From Actinobacteria bacterium HGW-Actinobacteria-4 (GTDB taxonomy: Bacteria > Actinomycetota > Actinomycetes > Actinomycetales > Demequinaceae): DNA of 64,000 nucleotides. A program made the position numbers and the translations under genes. The stretch is taken from NCBI GenBank assembly GCA_002841315.1, contig PHEW01000003.1, forward strand, positions 62,001-126,000, given 5' to 3'. The notes beneath the pieces were generated by a model. That model saw only the letters and a list, made by a program, of their open reading frames with translations. It was not told the origin of the DNA and made no database searches. Each line of letters begins with the position of its first letter. Within the stretch, counting starts at the first letter, position 1. Of the stretch, positions 10,406-19,091 are shown one piece after another.

Positions 10406-11452
10406 ATGAAGAACTTTGCCAACGGAGTCAACCTAGGCGGCTGGCTCTCGCAGTACCAGGCCTACGACCACCATCACTTCCGGACCTTCATCACCGAGGC
10501 TGACATCCAGCAGATCGCCTCCTGGGGGCTTGACCATGTGCGGCTTCCAGTTGACTATCCAGTCCTCGAGTCCGACGATGCCATTGGCGTGCCGCTCACG
10601 TCAGGGTATGAGTACCTCGACAACTGCGTGGCGTGGTGTGAGGCCGCAGGATTGGCGCTGATTCTTGACCTGCACAAGGCACCTTCGTTTTCCTTCAACC
10701 ACGATCTCGAAGATGACACGAAGTCGCTTAACACGCTCTTCGAGAACCAACAGGCTCAAGATCGGTTCGTTGGGATATGGGAAGAGTTGGTGCGCCGCTA
10801 CAAGGATGCACCCATACCGATCATCTTCGAACTGCTGAACGAAGTTGTCATTCCCGACGTCGCACCCTGGAACGCGCTGCTCCAACGAACGATCAGCGCG
10901 ATGCGCGTGCTCGCCCCCGAGGTCCCCATCATGATTGGTGGCAACAACTTCAACGGTGCGGCCGATATGGCTGACCTCGTGTTGCTCGACGATCCCAACG
11001 TCATCTACACGTTTCACTACTATCACCCGATGCTGTTCACGCACCAGAAGGCCCCATGGAGTCCGGCGATGCGCGAGTTCGACACGGACGTGACCTATCC
11101 GGGGGAGTTCACGGGTCTCGAGGAATACTTGGCGCGGGACCCCAAGCACTTCGAATCGCTCAAGGGCCACCTCGGCCGCACGGCGGGGCGCGACCATGTG
11201 CTCGAACTGCTGCAGCCAGCCTTGGACTTCCAGGCTGCGACTGGCCGCGAGGTCTATTGCGGAGAGTTTGGCGCAGCCGACTGGATTGACCCCGCGAGCA
11301 GGCAACGGTGGCTTGCTGACTTCTTGGGGATGCTCCGCGAGGCGGGCATTGGCGGCGCAATCTGGAGCTATAAGCAGATGGACTTCGGATTGGTCGACGC
11401 CGGGGGAGACGTGGTTGACCAGCAGTACCTAGACATCCTTCGCGGCGAGTAG
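10406..11452 (+). CDS. GH5-family glycoside hydrolase, probably cytoplasmic
   Basis: Protein of 348 residues with the (beta/alpha)8 GH5 pattern: N-terminal GVNLGGWLSQY, HVRLPVDYP, acid/base Glu in FELLNEV (E146), HYYHP, and nucleophile Glu in YCGEFGA (E287). There is no signal peptide, so it likely acts on imported cello-oligosaccharides or related beta-glucosides rather than on polymer. It is divergent from the secreted GH9 gene and shares the intergenic palindrome, suggesting co-regulation. Exact specificity (endoglucanase, exo-beta-glucosidase, mannosidase) cannot be read from sequence alone. Confidence 0.88.
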   Translation: MKNFANGVNLGGWLSQYQAYDHHHFRTFITEADIQQIASWGLDHVRLPVDYPVLESDDAIGVPLTSGYEYLDNCVAWCEAAGLALILDLHKAPSFSFNHDLEDDTKSLNTLFENQQAQDRFVGIWEELVRRYKDAPIPIIFELLNEVVIPDVAPWNALLQRTISAMRVLAPEVPIMIGGNNFNGAADMADLVLLDDPNVIYTFHYYHPMLFTHQKAPWSPAMREFDTDVTYPGEFTGLEEYLARDPKHFESLKGHLGRTAGRDHVLELLQPALDFQAATGREVYCGEFGAADWIDPASRQRWLADFLGMLREAGIGGAIWSYKQMDFGLVDAGGDVVDQQYLDILRGE

Positions 11453-11473
11453 CTCCGTGCTGGCAGGTGCCCC

Positions 11474-11791
11474 CTAGGCTGGATTTCCGTCGGCTGTGAG
11501 CAGCGGCGGCGGGTCGGCGTGATCCACGTCGATCGCATGGACCTTGACGAAGTGAGCCCGCACGGTGGGAGTGTGGTCGTTGCGCCCAGCGATCCATGGC
11601 GCTTTGACCCCGCGGACTTCGCCCACGTAGTCGTCGGCATATGACAGGTTCGCGAGCACGGCGTCGGTGGTGTGCTCAAAGTTGTAGCGAGCATCCGCGT
11701 TGCGGTACTTGGCGCGGTAGTGGAAGTAGACCGCAAAGCCAATGATTGGCCCGATCACGATCAACATCACTAAGAATCCGACGATCTCCAT
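11474..11791 (-). CDS. Small membrane protein next to the zinc-ribbon gene
   Basis: Protein of 105 residues with one N-terminal membrane segment (about 4-24, VGFLVMLIVIGPIIGFAVYF) and a soluble charged tail. GAGAGGTGG lies upstream of ATG 11791. The gene begins 42 bases after the zinc-ribbon gene on the same strand, so they are probably co-transcribed. I recognise no family. Confidence 0.7.
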   Translation of the reverse strand: MEIVGFLVMLIVIGPIIGFAVYFHYRAKYRNADARYNFEHTTDAVLANLSYADDYVGEVRGVKAPWIAGRNDHTPTVRAHFVKVHAIDVDHADPPPLLTADGNPA

Positions 11792-11833
11792 CGCGGTTCC
11801 ACCTCTCGCTCAGGCCCTCGGGCCGGATGTGCA

Positions 11834-13057
11834 TTAGCCTGTCGCGGCGACGAGCAGTGCCACGACCAAGAGCAGCAGTGCTGCCGCGCCCGTTGATCCG
11901 CCGATCACGAGCGCGAGCCCCAACAGCTTCGACTTCTGGAACGGGACACTGCCCATGGTCTGGCCATTGCGACCGTTGACGGCGATGTAATGCAGCATCC
12001 ACTTGCCGTCCGGTTGGCGTTCATAGTGGCTATAGAGCCAGACGGGCAAGTAGACGGACACCCACCGCGTACCGTGGACGACGAGCTGCTCCGCATCCCA
12101 CCTCACGCCACGGTTGTAGTGACCGATGTGTTCCACGACCTTCTGCCGCGCAAGCGTCATGAACTTGCCTTGCACGCGCTCCAGGGCGTGCTCGATGTCG
12201 AGATCGCGCTTCTCAGAGGTGAACTCACCAATGAAGTTGCTCTCAAACGCGACCATGTTCTTCACATCAAAGGGCAGAATCGCGTTGACCACGTTGTTGG
12301 TGTTGACCAGCGGATCGATGGCGGCGCGGTGGCTCGAGGACTCCACAATGAGGTCATCCACGACGAGGTCGAACTCGCGATAGACGCGGTAGGCGTTCGC
12401 GTCATAGTAGACGGTCTTGTCGTCAAAGAGCTTCTTGTAGGTCTTCTTGAGAATCTCGCCGTGCCCGTCGAGCCGCGCGCGGATGTTGCCGTCGACTACC
12501 AAGTACGGGAGGTAGACGCCCACGACGTTGTGCGGAATGAAGTTGCGCTTGAAGTCGTCACTCGCGAAGTAGCTGCGCTTCGCGAGGAACTGCTTGACGT
12601 GGCCAACCGCCTGCTCCCAACTGACGTAGAACGGCAGGATTCCGTCAGGGACCGCGCCATTGGGCACTTGGGCATCGAGAGATAGCGTTTGGCGGCACCA
12701 GTGGCACCGGCGCTGATGTCCCGTGGCGGTGTTAATGACGACTTCCGCCCCGCAACCGCCGCACTTCAGGGTGACAAGGGTGGACGTGTCGGTGATCCGC
12801 GCCGCGCCTGACGCCGTCACCCGGCCCTTGAGCGCATGGATGCCCTCGCCCAGGCCCTGCTCAACCTCGAGGCTGGTGCCGGTCCACGACTGACGGCAGT
12901 GTCCACACACCAAGTCGTAGGTGCCGTAGACGGGCGATATCTCGGTGGATCCGCAACTGGGGCAACGGTTGAGTCCGTTTGTTTTGTTCGCGGAGGTGTC
13001 GAGGACCTTGCCACGGAACGCGGGAGTTTCTGGCTCGAAGCCCGGCATGGATCCCAT
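11834..13057 (-). CDS. TFIIB-type zinc-ribbon membrane protein
   Basis: Protein of 407 residues. Two zinc ribbons open the protein (CPSC with CGHC, then CGGC with CHWC, about residues 32-125). A long soluble region follows (PYLVVDGNIRARL, NAYRVYREFDLVVDDLIVE), then WVSVYLPVWLYSHY, and a C-terminal hydrophobic segment (about 378-405). The N-terminal half matches the general TFIIB-type zinc-ribbon-containing family annotated in actinobacteria; no biochemical role is known to me. ATG 13057 follows GGGGGAG. A membrane-tethered zinc protein with an adjacent small membrane partner is all that can be said. Confidence 0.75.
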   Translation of the reverse strand: MGSMPGFEPETPAFRGKVLDTSANKTNGLNRCPSCGSTEISPVYGTYDLVCGHCRQSWTGTSLEVEQGLGEGIHALKGRVTASGAARITDTSTLVTLKCGGCGAEVVINTATGHQRRCHWCRQTLSLDAQVPNGAVPDGILPFYVSWEQAVGHVKQFLAKRSYFASDDFKRNFIPHNVVGVYLPYLVVDGNIRARLDGHGEILKKTYKKLFDDKTVYYDANAYRVYREFDLVVDDLIVESSSHRAAIDPLVNTNNVVNAILPFDVKNMVAFESNFIGEFTSEKRDLDIEHALERVQGKFMTLARQKVVEHIGHYNRGVRWDAEQLVVHGTRWVSVYLPVWLYSHYERQPDGKWMLHYIAVNGRNGQTMGSVPFQKSKLLGLALVIGGSTGAAALLLLVVALLVAATG

Positions 13058-13160
13058 GTTTCTCCCCCATGGTCAACGCGTGGTGCGCTCAGTATGGCAT
13101 GGGTGGTGATGTATCTGAAGAGGTTGGCGTGCGTTTCGGAACGCCGAACGAGGTGGCGGG

Positions 13161-13880
13161 TTACGACTCGGTGCGCCGCAAGACGTCGCTCAGTTGGCGT
13201 GCTGCGTCCACCACGGCCTCGGCGTGCTGGCCAGCGGGGTGAGTGCTGAGCCGGTCGATAGGCCCGGAGATCGAGACGGCTGCGATCACCGTGCCTGCGG
13301 TGCCCCACACGGGCGCTGAGACGCTCGAGACGCCACTTTCGCGCTCACCCGCGCTCTCTGCGAATCCCTGACCCCGCACCACTTCGAGATCTGCGGCGGT
13401 GAAGCGCGCGCCCTCAAGTCCCCGGTGCATGCGCTCGGGCTGCTCCCAGGCGAGCAGCACCTGGGCCGCAGAGCCGGCGGCCATGGTCATGGTGGTGCCC
13501 ACGGGGATCGAGTCGCGCAAACCCACGGGACGATCGGCGGCTGCGATGCAGATGCGCTGATCGCCGTGCGGCCTATAGAGCTGTGCGGACTCGCCGGTGC
13601 GGTCGCGCAACACGGTCAACACAGGCTGGGCCGCACTCACCAGCCGGTCTTCTCCTACGGAGGCCGCAAGCTGTGCGAACCGCGAGCCGAGCACGAATGC
13701 GCCCCGGGCGTCGCGGCCCACCAGATGATGATGTTCGAGCGCGAGGGCGAGCCGGTGAACAGTAGGGCGAGCAAGATGGGTGGTGGTGACAAGTTCGGCG
13801 AGAGTGGTGGGCCCCTTCTCAAGCGCAGCAAGAATCGCCGCGGCCTTGTCAATGACGCCAACTCCGCTATGATTGTCCAT
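13161..13880 (-). CDS. ndgR: IclR-family regulator of leucine genes (NdgR/LtbR-like)
   Basis: Protein of 239 residues. An N-terminal winged helix (GVIDKAAAILAALEKGPTTL, then ARPTVHRLALALE) precedes an IclR effector domain. Its position, divergent from leuCD, is the conserved setting of NdgR (Streptomyces) and LtbR (Corynebacterium), which control leuCD and other amino-acid genes. Assignment rests on family plus synteny. The start at 13880 is supported by TAGTAT six bases upstream, so the transcript is probably leaderless. Confidence 0.85.
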   Translation of the reverse strand: MDNHSGVGVIDKAAAILAALEKGPTTLAELVTTTHLARPTVHRLALALEHHHLVGRDARGAFVLGSRFAQLAASVGEDRLVSAAQPVLTVLRDRTGESAQLYRPHGDQRICIAAADRPVGLRDSIPVGTTMTMAAGSAAQVLLAWEQPERMHRGLEGARFTAADLEVVRGQGFAESAGERESGVSSVSAPVWGTAGTVIAAVSISGPIDRLSTHPAGQHAEAVVDAARQLSDVLRRTES

Positions 13881-13892
13881 AGAGCGATACTA
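13880..13892 (-). promoter_or_regulatory. Leaderless promoter -10 for the IclR gene
   Basis: On the minus strand TAGTAT (13892-13887), six bases, then ATG at 13880. Confidence 0.55.
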
Positions 13893-13895
13893 GCG

Positions 13896-13910
13896 TCTCA
13901 TATGGTGAGA
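13896..13910. promoter_or_regulatory. Candidate IclR-family operator between ndgR and leuC
   Basis: TCTCA-TATGG-TGAGA is a perfect 5-bp inverted repeat with a 5-base spacer in the 69-base divergent region. It lies just upstream of the predicted ndgR -10, where binding could control both directions. The size fits an IclR dimer site. Not verified. Confidence 0.4.
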
Positions 13911-13949
13911 TGTCCAGCATGCTGAAGACACCAGTACTTGGAGGAAACG

Positions 13950-15374
13950 ATGGGAACCACACTCGCAGAGAAGCTCTGGGAGAGCCACCTGGTCCGCAAG
14001 GGCACCGATGGCGCACCTGACCTGCTCTACATTGACCTGCACATGGTGCACGAGGTCACGAGCCCGCAGGCCTTTGACGGCCTCCGCCTGGCCGGCCGCC
14101 AAGTGCGCCGCCCCGAGCTCACCATCGCAACCGAGGACCACAACACGCCCACGCTCGACATCGACAAGCCCATTGCCGACCTCACGAGCCGCACCCAGAT
14201 CGACACTCTGCGCAACAACGCCAAGGAGTTCGGTGTGCGCATCCACTCGCTCGGAGACGCCGACCAAGGCGTGGTGCACGTCGTCGGGCCGCAGCTGGGC
14301 CTCACCATGCCCGGCATGACCGTGGTCTGCGGAGACTCCCACACCTCGACCCACGGCGCCTTCGGCGCCCTCGCGTTTGGCATCGGCACGTCCGAGGTGG
14401 AGCATGTGCTCGCCACCCAGACCCTACCGCTCGCTCCCTTCAAGACCATGGCGATCAATGTGGACGGCCAGTTGCCCCCCGGCACTACGGCCAAGGACGT
14501 CATCCTCGCCGTGATCGCGAAGATCGGCACCGGCGGAGGCCAGGGTTACGTGCTCGAGTACCGCGGCGACGCGATCCGCGCGCTGTCCATGGAAGCGCGC
14601 ATGACGGTGTGCAACATGTCCATCGAGGCAGGCGCCCGCGCCGGTCTGATCGCCCCTGACGAGACCACCTTCGAGTACGTCAAGGGCCGCCCACACGCCC
14701 CCGAGGGTCAGGATTGGGACGATGCCGTGGCTTATTGGAAGACGCTCGTCACCGATGCCGACGCCACCTTTGACACCGAGGTCCACCTCAACGCGGCCGA
14801 GCTTGAGCCCTTTGTGACCTGGGGCACCAACCCCGGCCAGGGTCTGCCGCTCAGCGCATCGGTCCCGGACCCCGAGTCCTTCGCGGACGCCGACGAGCGC
14901 GAAGCCGCCGCCAACGCCCTCAAGTACATGGGGCTCACGCCTGGCACGCCGTTCCGCGAGGTCGCCGTTGACACGGTCTTCTTGGGATCGTGCACCAACG
15001 GCCGCATCGAAGACCTGCGCGCAGCTGCGGAAATCATCCAGGGCCGCCAGAAGGCCCCCAACACCCGGATGCTCGTGGTGCCCGGCTCCGCGCGCGTGCG
15101 CCTCCAGGCCGAGGCAGAGGGTCTCGATAAGGTGTTCATCGAGTTTGGTGCCGAATGGCGCAACGCGGGCTGCTCGATGTGCTTAGGGATGAACCCCGAC
15201 CAGCTCGCTCCGCAAGAGCGCAGCGCCTCCACCTCGAACCGTAACTTTGAAGGCCGCCAAGGCAAGGGCGGGCGCACCCACCTGGTGTCGCCGCTCGTCG
15301 CCGCCGCCACCGCGGTGCGTGGCACCCTGTCCAGCCCCGCCGACCTGCCCGATGCTCCGGCATTGCTCGCTTAA
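13950..15374 (+). CDS. leuC: 3-isopropylmalate dehydratase, large subunit
   Basis: Protein of 474 residues of the aconitase family. With LeuD it isomerises 2-isopropylmalate to 3-isopropylmalate in leucine synthesis. Visible signatures are [20 protein letters not shown], the cluster cysteine in FLGSCTNGR, and the two others in [15 protein letters not shown], which hold the 4Fe-4S cluster. GGAGGAAACG directly precedes ATG 13950, ruling out the in-frame start at 13938. leuD follows after 14 bases. Confidence 0.97.
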   Translation: MGTTLAEKLWESHLVRKGTDGAPDLLYIDLHMVHEVTSPQAFDGLRLAGRQVRRPELTIATEDHNTPTLDIDKPIADLTSRTQIDTLRNNAKEFGVRIHSLGDADQGVVHVVGPQLGLTMPGMTVVCGDSHTSTHGAFGALAFGIGTSEVEHVLATQTLPLAPFKTMAINVDGQLPPGTTAKDVILAVIAKIGTGGGQGYVLEYRGDAIRALSMEARMTVCNMSIEAGARAGLIAPDETTFEYVKGRPHAPEGQDWDDAVAYWKTLVTDADATFDTEVHLNAAELEPFVTWGTNPGQGLPLSASVPDPESFADADEREAAANALKYMGLTPGTPFREVAVDTVFLGSCTNGRIEDLRAAAEIIQGRQKAPNTRMLVVPGSARVRLQAEAEGLDKVFIEFGAEWRNAGCSMCLGMNPDQLAPQERSASTSNRNFEGRQGKGGRTHLVSPLVAAATAVRGTLSSPADLPDAPALLA

Positions 15375-15388
15375 GGAGATTCCAAGCC

Positions 15389-16027
15389 ATGGAAAAGTTC
15401 ACCACCCACACCGGCATCGGCGTTCCGCTGCGACGCTCCAACGTTGACACCGATCAGATCATCCCTGCCGTGTACCTGAAGCGCGTGACGCGCACTGGCT
15501 TCGAGGACGCGCTGTTCGCTGCCTGGCGCGGCGACCCCACGTTCATCCTCAACCAGGACGACTACAAGCAAGGCTCGGTGCTGGTCGCTGGTCCCGACTT
15601 CGGAACGGGTTCCTCCCGCGAGCACGCGGTCTGGGCGCTCAAGGACTACGGCTTCAAGGTAGTCATCGCGAGCCGGTTCGCCGACATCTTCCGAGGCAAC
15701 TCCGGAAAACAGGGCTTGCTCGCCGCAGAAGTGGAACAGAGCGACGTGGAATTGCTGTGGAAGGCACTCGAGGCCGAGCCAGGCAAGCACCTCACGGTTT
15801 CGCTCGAAGACCGTACCGTCACCTGTGGAGACATCACCGTCAGCTTCCACGTGGATGACTACGTGAGGTGGCGCTTGATGGAAGGCCTCGACGACATCGG
15901 CCTCACGCTCGCTCACGAAGGCGACATCACCGAGTTCGAGAAGACCCGCGCCGCGTGGCGTCCCAAGACTCTCCCCGCGAAGACGGAGCCCAAGCAGAAG
16001 GTCGAAGCTGCGCGACCCGCGCAGTAG
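15389..16027 (+). CDS. leuD: 3-isopropylmalate dehydratase, small subunit
   Basis: Protein of 212 residues, the swivelling domain partner of LeuC. Visible are [37 protein letters not shown] (substrate loop) and [11 protein letters not shown]. An AAGGAG site lies 10 bases before ATG. The last 20 residues are a Lys/Pro/Ala-rich tail beyond the family core. Confidence 0.97.
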   Translation: MEKFTTHTGIGVPLRRSNVDTDQIIPAVYLKRVTRTGFEDALFAAWRGDPTFILNQDDYKQGSVLVAGPDFGTGSSREHAVWALKDYGFKVVIASRFADIFRGNSGKQGLLAAEVEQSDVELLWKALEAEPGKHLTVSLEDRTVTCGDITVSFHVDDYVRWRLMEGLDDIGLTLAHEGDITEFEKTRAAWRPKTLPAKTEPKQKVEAARPAQ

Positions 16028-16056
16028 ACCTCGCCAACGTAGGGCACGATAGAGGG

Positions 16057-17367
16057 ATGAGTGACTCGATTCGCGTGACCGGTGGCACACCACTCAAGGG
16101 GGAGATCACGGTCCGCGGGGCCAAGAACTTTGTCTCCAAAGCGATGGTGGCCGCCCTCTTGGGAAGTACGCCTTCCACCTTGCGCAACGTTCCCCAGATC
16201 AGCGACGTCGGCATTGTCTCCGGGTTGTTGCGACTGCACGGCACAGTGCTTGAGTACAACGTCGAGTCTGGTGAGATGACCATGGACACGTCCACCATCA
16301 CGCAGGCTGACGCCGAGCAGATCGCCAACCACGCGGGCTCGTCGCGGATCCCGATCCTGTTGTGCGGGCCATTGCTTCACCGCACTGGCGAGGCGGTCAT
16401 TCCCGACCTTGGCGGATGCCGTATTGGTGACCGTCCCATCGACTTCCACCTCGAGATCCTGCAGAAGTTTGGCGCTACCATCGAGCCGTCCATTGACGGA
16501 CTTCACTTGAAGGCGCCCAACGGGCTCAAGGGCATCCAGCACGTCCTTGACTACCCTTCGGTGGGCGCGACCGAACAACTGTTGCTGACCGCCGTCATGG
16601 CCGAGGGCATCACCACACTCGAGAACGCTGCCGTCGAGCCCGAGATCAAAGACCTCATTGACCTGCTCCAGAAGATGGGTGCGGTCATCTCCGTGGATAC
16701 GGACCGTTCCATCACTATCGAAGGCGTGAAGAAGCTGCGCGGCTACGACCACACGTCGCTCACCGATCGCATCGAGGTCGCGTCCTGGGCGTGCGCCGCG
16801 CTTGCTACGGGCGGCGACATCACCGTGCACGGGGCTCAGCAACGCACCCTTGCGATGTTCCTCAACGTGTTCCGTAAGGTCGGTGGTCAGTTCGAGGTGG
16901 GCCAGGACGGCATCCGGTTCTTCCACCCGGGCGGCCCGCTCAAGTCCATCGCGCTGCAAACAGACGTGCACCCCGGATTCATGACGGACTGGCAGCAGCC
17001 GCTTGTGGTGGCACTCACGCAGGCCAAGGGGCTGTCGATTGTCCATGAGACCGTCTATGAGCAGCGCTTTGGATTCACTGAGGCACTGATCGCGATGGGT
17101 GCTCAGGTGCAGTTGTTCCGCGAATGCCTGGGGGACAAGAAGTGTCGGTTTGGCCAGCACAACTTCAAGCACAGCGCAGTGATTTCGGGGCCCACGGCGC
17201 TTCACGGCGCCGACATCGAGGTGCCCGACCTACGCGGAGGTTTCTCCCACTTGATCGCCGCCCTCGCCGCGCAAGGAGTCTCCAACGTCTCCGGCATCGG
17301 CATTATCGATCGCGGGTACGAGAACTTCCGGGGCAAGCTCGCGGCCTTGGGCGCGACGGTCGAGTAG
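16057..17367 (+). CDS. murA: UDP-N-acetylglucosamine 1-carboxyvinyltransferase
   Basis: Protein of 436 residues. It transfers enolpyruvate to UDP-GlcNAc, the first committed step of peptidoglycan synthesis. The N-terminal GAKNFVSKAM motif and the active-site loop GGCRIGDRPIDFH with Cys121 are visible; that cysteine is the fosfomycin target in other bacteria (mycobacteria carry Asp instead). ATG 16057 is preferred because the longer frame from 15868 overlaps leuD. It begins 29 bases after leuD and leads into plsC-gpsA-ddl. Confidence 0.96.
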   Translation: MSDSIRVTGGTPLKGEITVRGAKNFVSKAMVAALLGSTPSTLRNVPQISDVGIVSGLLRLHGTVLEYNVESGEMTMDTSTITQADAEQIANHAGSSRIPILLCGPLLHRTGEAVIPDLGGCRIGDRPIDFHLEILQKFGATIEPSIDGLHLKAPNGLKGIQHVLDYPSVGATEQLLLTAVMAEGITTLENAAVEPEIKDLIDLLQKMGAVISVDTDRSITIEGVKKLRGYDHTSLTDRIEVASWACAALATGGDITVHGAQQRTLAMFLNVFRKVGGQFEVGQDGIRFFHPGGPLKSIALQTDVHPGFMTDWQQPLVVALTQAKGLSIVHETVYEQRFGFTEALIAMGAQVQLFRECLGDKKCRFGQHNFKHSAVISGPTALHGADIEVPDLRGGFSHLIAALAAQGVSNVSGIGIIDRGYENFRGKLAALGATVE

Positions 17368-17370
17368 CCC

Positions 17371-18081
17371 ATGCCCACCACCCCCTCGCGCGGGTACCGC
17401 GCAGCTGCCTGCTTCTTGCGGGCCGTCATGACTCCCATCACCCGCAAGGACTGGCACGGTGCCGAGCACCTGCCCAAGGACCAGGGCTTCATCGCGGTCT
17501 CCAATCACGTGACATACGCGGACCCGATCACCTTCGCCCACTTCCTCTACCTCAATGGGCACCCGCCGCGCTTCCTCGCGAAGGCGCCGCTGTTCACCCT
17601 TCCGGTGATTGGCCGCATCATCACGTCGTTGGATCAGATCCCGGTGTATCGCGGTTCCGTGCGAGCCAAGGACGCCGTTGATAAGGGCGTCGAGGTGCTC
17701 GCGCGCGGCGACATGATCGCACTTTTTCCCGAGGGCACTTTGACCCGCGACCCCGACCTGTGGCCCATGGTGGCGCGCACGGGTGCCGCCCGCATGGCAC
17801 TCGAGACCGGCGTGCCCGTCATCCCCGTCGCACAATGGGGCGCGCACCGCTTGCTGGGGCGGTACAAGAAGCTCCTCAAGCCCTTCCCGCCCAAGCGCAT
17901 CACCGTCATCGCGGGGCCGCCCATCGACCTCGACGAGTTTCGCGGCCAGCCCATCGACAACAAGGTGCTACGTGGTGCGACCGACCGCATCATGGCTACG
18001 CTGACCACTATGGTCGAAGACATCCGCGGCGAGTCCGCACCGGCGGAACCCTTCAACATGCACAAGGACGCAGCCAAGTGA
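17371..18081 (+). CDS. plsC: 1-acyl-sn-glycerol-3-phosphate acyltransferase
   Basis: Protein of 236 residues of the LPLAT family. The HX4D catalytic motif is in SNHVTYADP, and FPEGTLTRD and IPVAQWGAHR are the later conserved blocks. It makes phosphatidic acid at the membrane. It starts 3 bases after murA and overlaps gpsA by 4 bases, so translation is probably coupled with its pathway neighbour. Confidence 0.94.
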   Translation: MPTTPSRGYRAAACFLRAVMTPITRKDWHGAEHLPKDQGFIAVSNHVTYADPITFAHFLYLNGHPPRFLAKAPLFTLPVIGRIITSLDQIPVYRGSVRAKDAVDKGVEVLARGDMIALFPEGTLTRDPDLWPMVARTGAARMALETGVPVIPVAQWGAHRLLGRYKKLLKPFPPKRITVIAGPPIDLDEFRGQPIDNKVLRGATDRIMATLTTMVEDIRGESAPAEPFNMHKDAAK

Positions 18082-19082
18082 GCCGCACTGCAGCAGTGCT
18101 CGGCACCGGTGCGTGGGGCACCACCTTTGCCGCGGTATTGGCCGACGGCGGCACCGACGTCTCCCTATGGGGACGCGACGCCGAGGTGGCCGCGCAGATC
18201 AACACCGCCCACCGCAACGAGGGCTTCCTGCCAGGAATCGATCTGCCAGCGTCGGTCAAGGCCACCACGGACATCCGCGAAGCGCTCGCGAACGCCGACA
18301 TCGTGGCGGTGGCATTGCCTGCACAGCACATGCGGGGCATTGTCGCCAACTACGCGGGCTTAGTCCCTGACCAGGCGATTGTGGTGTCCCTGATGAAGGG
18401 AATCGAACTCAACACTCACCTGCGCATGAGCGAGGTGCTCGCGCAGGCGTGGGATCTTCCCCCGGAGCGCATCGCGGTGGTCTCTGGACCCAACCTTGCC
18501 CGGGAGATCGCGCTGAAACAGCCCACTGCAACCGTGGTTGGCGGCATCGATGAAGCAGCGACGGAGCTCATCGCGGAGGCCACGGCATCGGGCTACTTCC
18601 GCCCCTACACCAACCCGGACGTGGTGGGAGTGGAACTATGCGGGGCGTACAAGAATGTCATCGCGGTGAGCGTAGGCATCGCCGACGGGCTGGGATTCGG
18701 CAACAACACCACGGCGACAGTCATGACCCGCGGACTGGCCGAGATCACCCGCTTGGGGCTCGCCCTTGGCGCCAACCCTGAGACGTTCTCCGGGTTGGCT
18801 GGGATGGGTGACCTCATCGCGACGTGTGCGTCGCCGCTGTCGCGTAATCACAGCCTCGGTTCGCACATCGCGAAGGGTGTCACGCTCGACGAGGCCATTG
18901 CCCAGACCGGCGGTACTGCTGAGGGCGTCAAGACGTCACTGTCAATCCAGCAGCTCGCCGCTGACGTTGGCGTGGACGTCCCTATCTGCGACGCCGTGGT
19001 AGCCATGCTCCACGAGGGGCAGCCGCTTGACGGTGTGCTCGCTGCATTGCTCTCACGCCCGCGCAAAGCCGAGATCGTCTAG
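18078..19082 (+). CDS. gpsA: Glycerol-3-phosphate dehydrogenase [NAD(P)+]
   Basis: Protein of 334 residues. It reduces dihydroxyacetone phosphate to glycerol-3-phosphate, the substrate for the acyltransferases. The nucleotide-binding VLGTGAWGTTFA is at the N-terminus, followed by VSGPNLAREI, the catalytic-lysine region ELCGAYKNVIAVSVG, and AGMGDLIATC. GTG at 18078 overlaps the plsC stop (GTGA). Confidence 0.96.
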   Translation: MSRTAAVLGTGAWGTTFAAVLADGGTDVSLWGRDAEVAAQINTAHRNEGFLPGIDLPASVKATTDIREALANADIVAVALPAQHMRGIVANYAGLVPDQAIVVSLMKGIELNTHLRMSEVLAQAWDLPPERIAVVSGPNLAREIALKQPTATVVGGIDEAATELIAEATASGYFRPYTNPDVVGVELCGAYKNVIAVSVGIADGLGFGNNTTATVMTRGLAEITRLGLALGANPETFSGLAGMGDLIATCASPLSRNHSLGSHIAKGVTLDEAIAQTGGTAEGVKTSLSIQQLAADVGVDVPICDAVVAMLHEGQPLDGVLAALLSRPRKAEIV

Positions 19083-19091
19083 GGGACGCCC

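Noticed and set aside
15913..17205. 430-codon open frame opposite leuD and murA
   Set aside because: It crosses two real genes on the other strand and has typical shadow composition (His, Arg, Val, Leu, Asp); no domain pattern.
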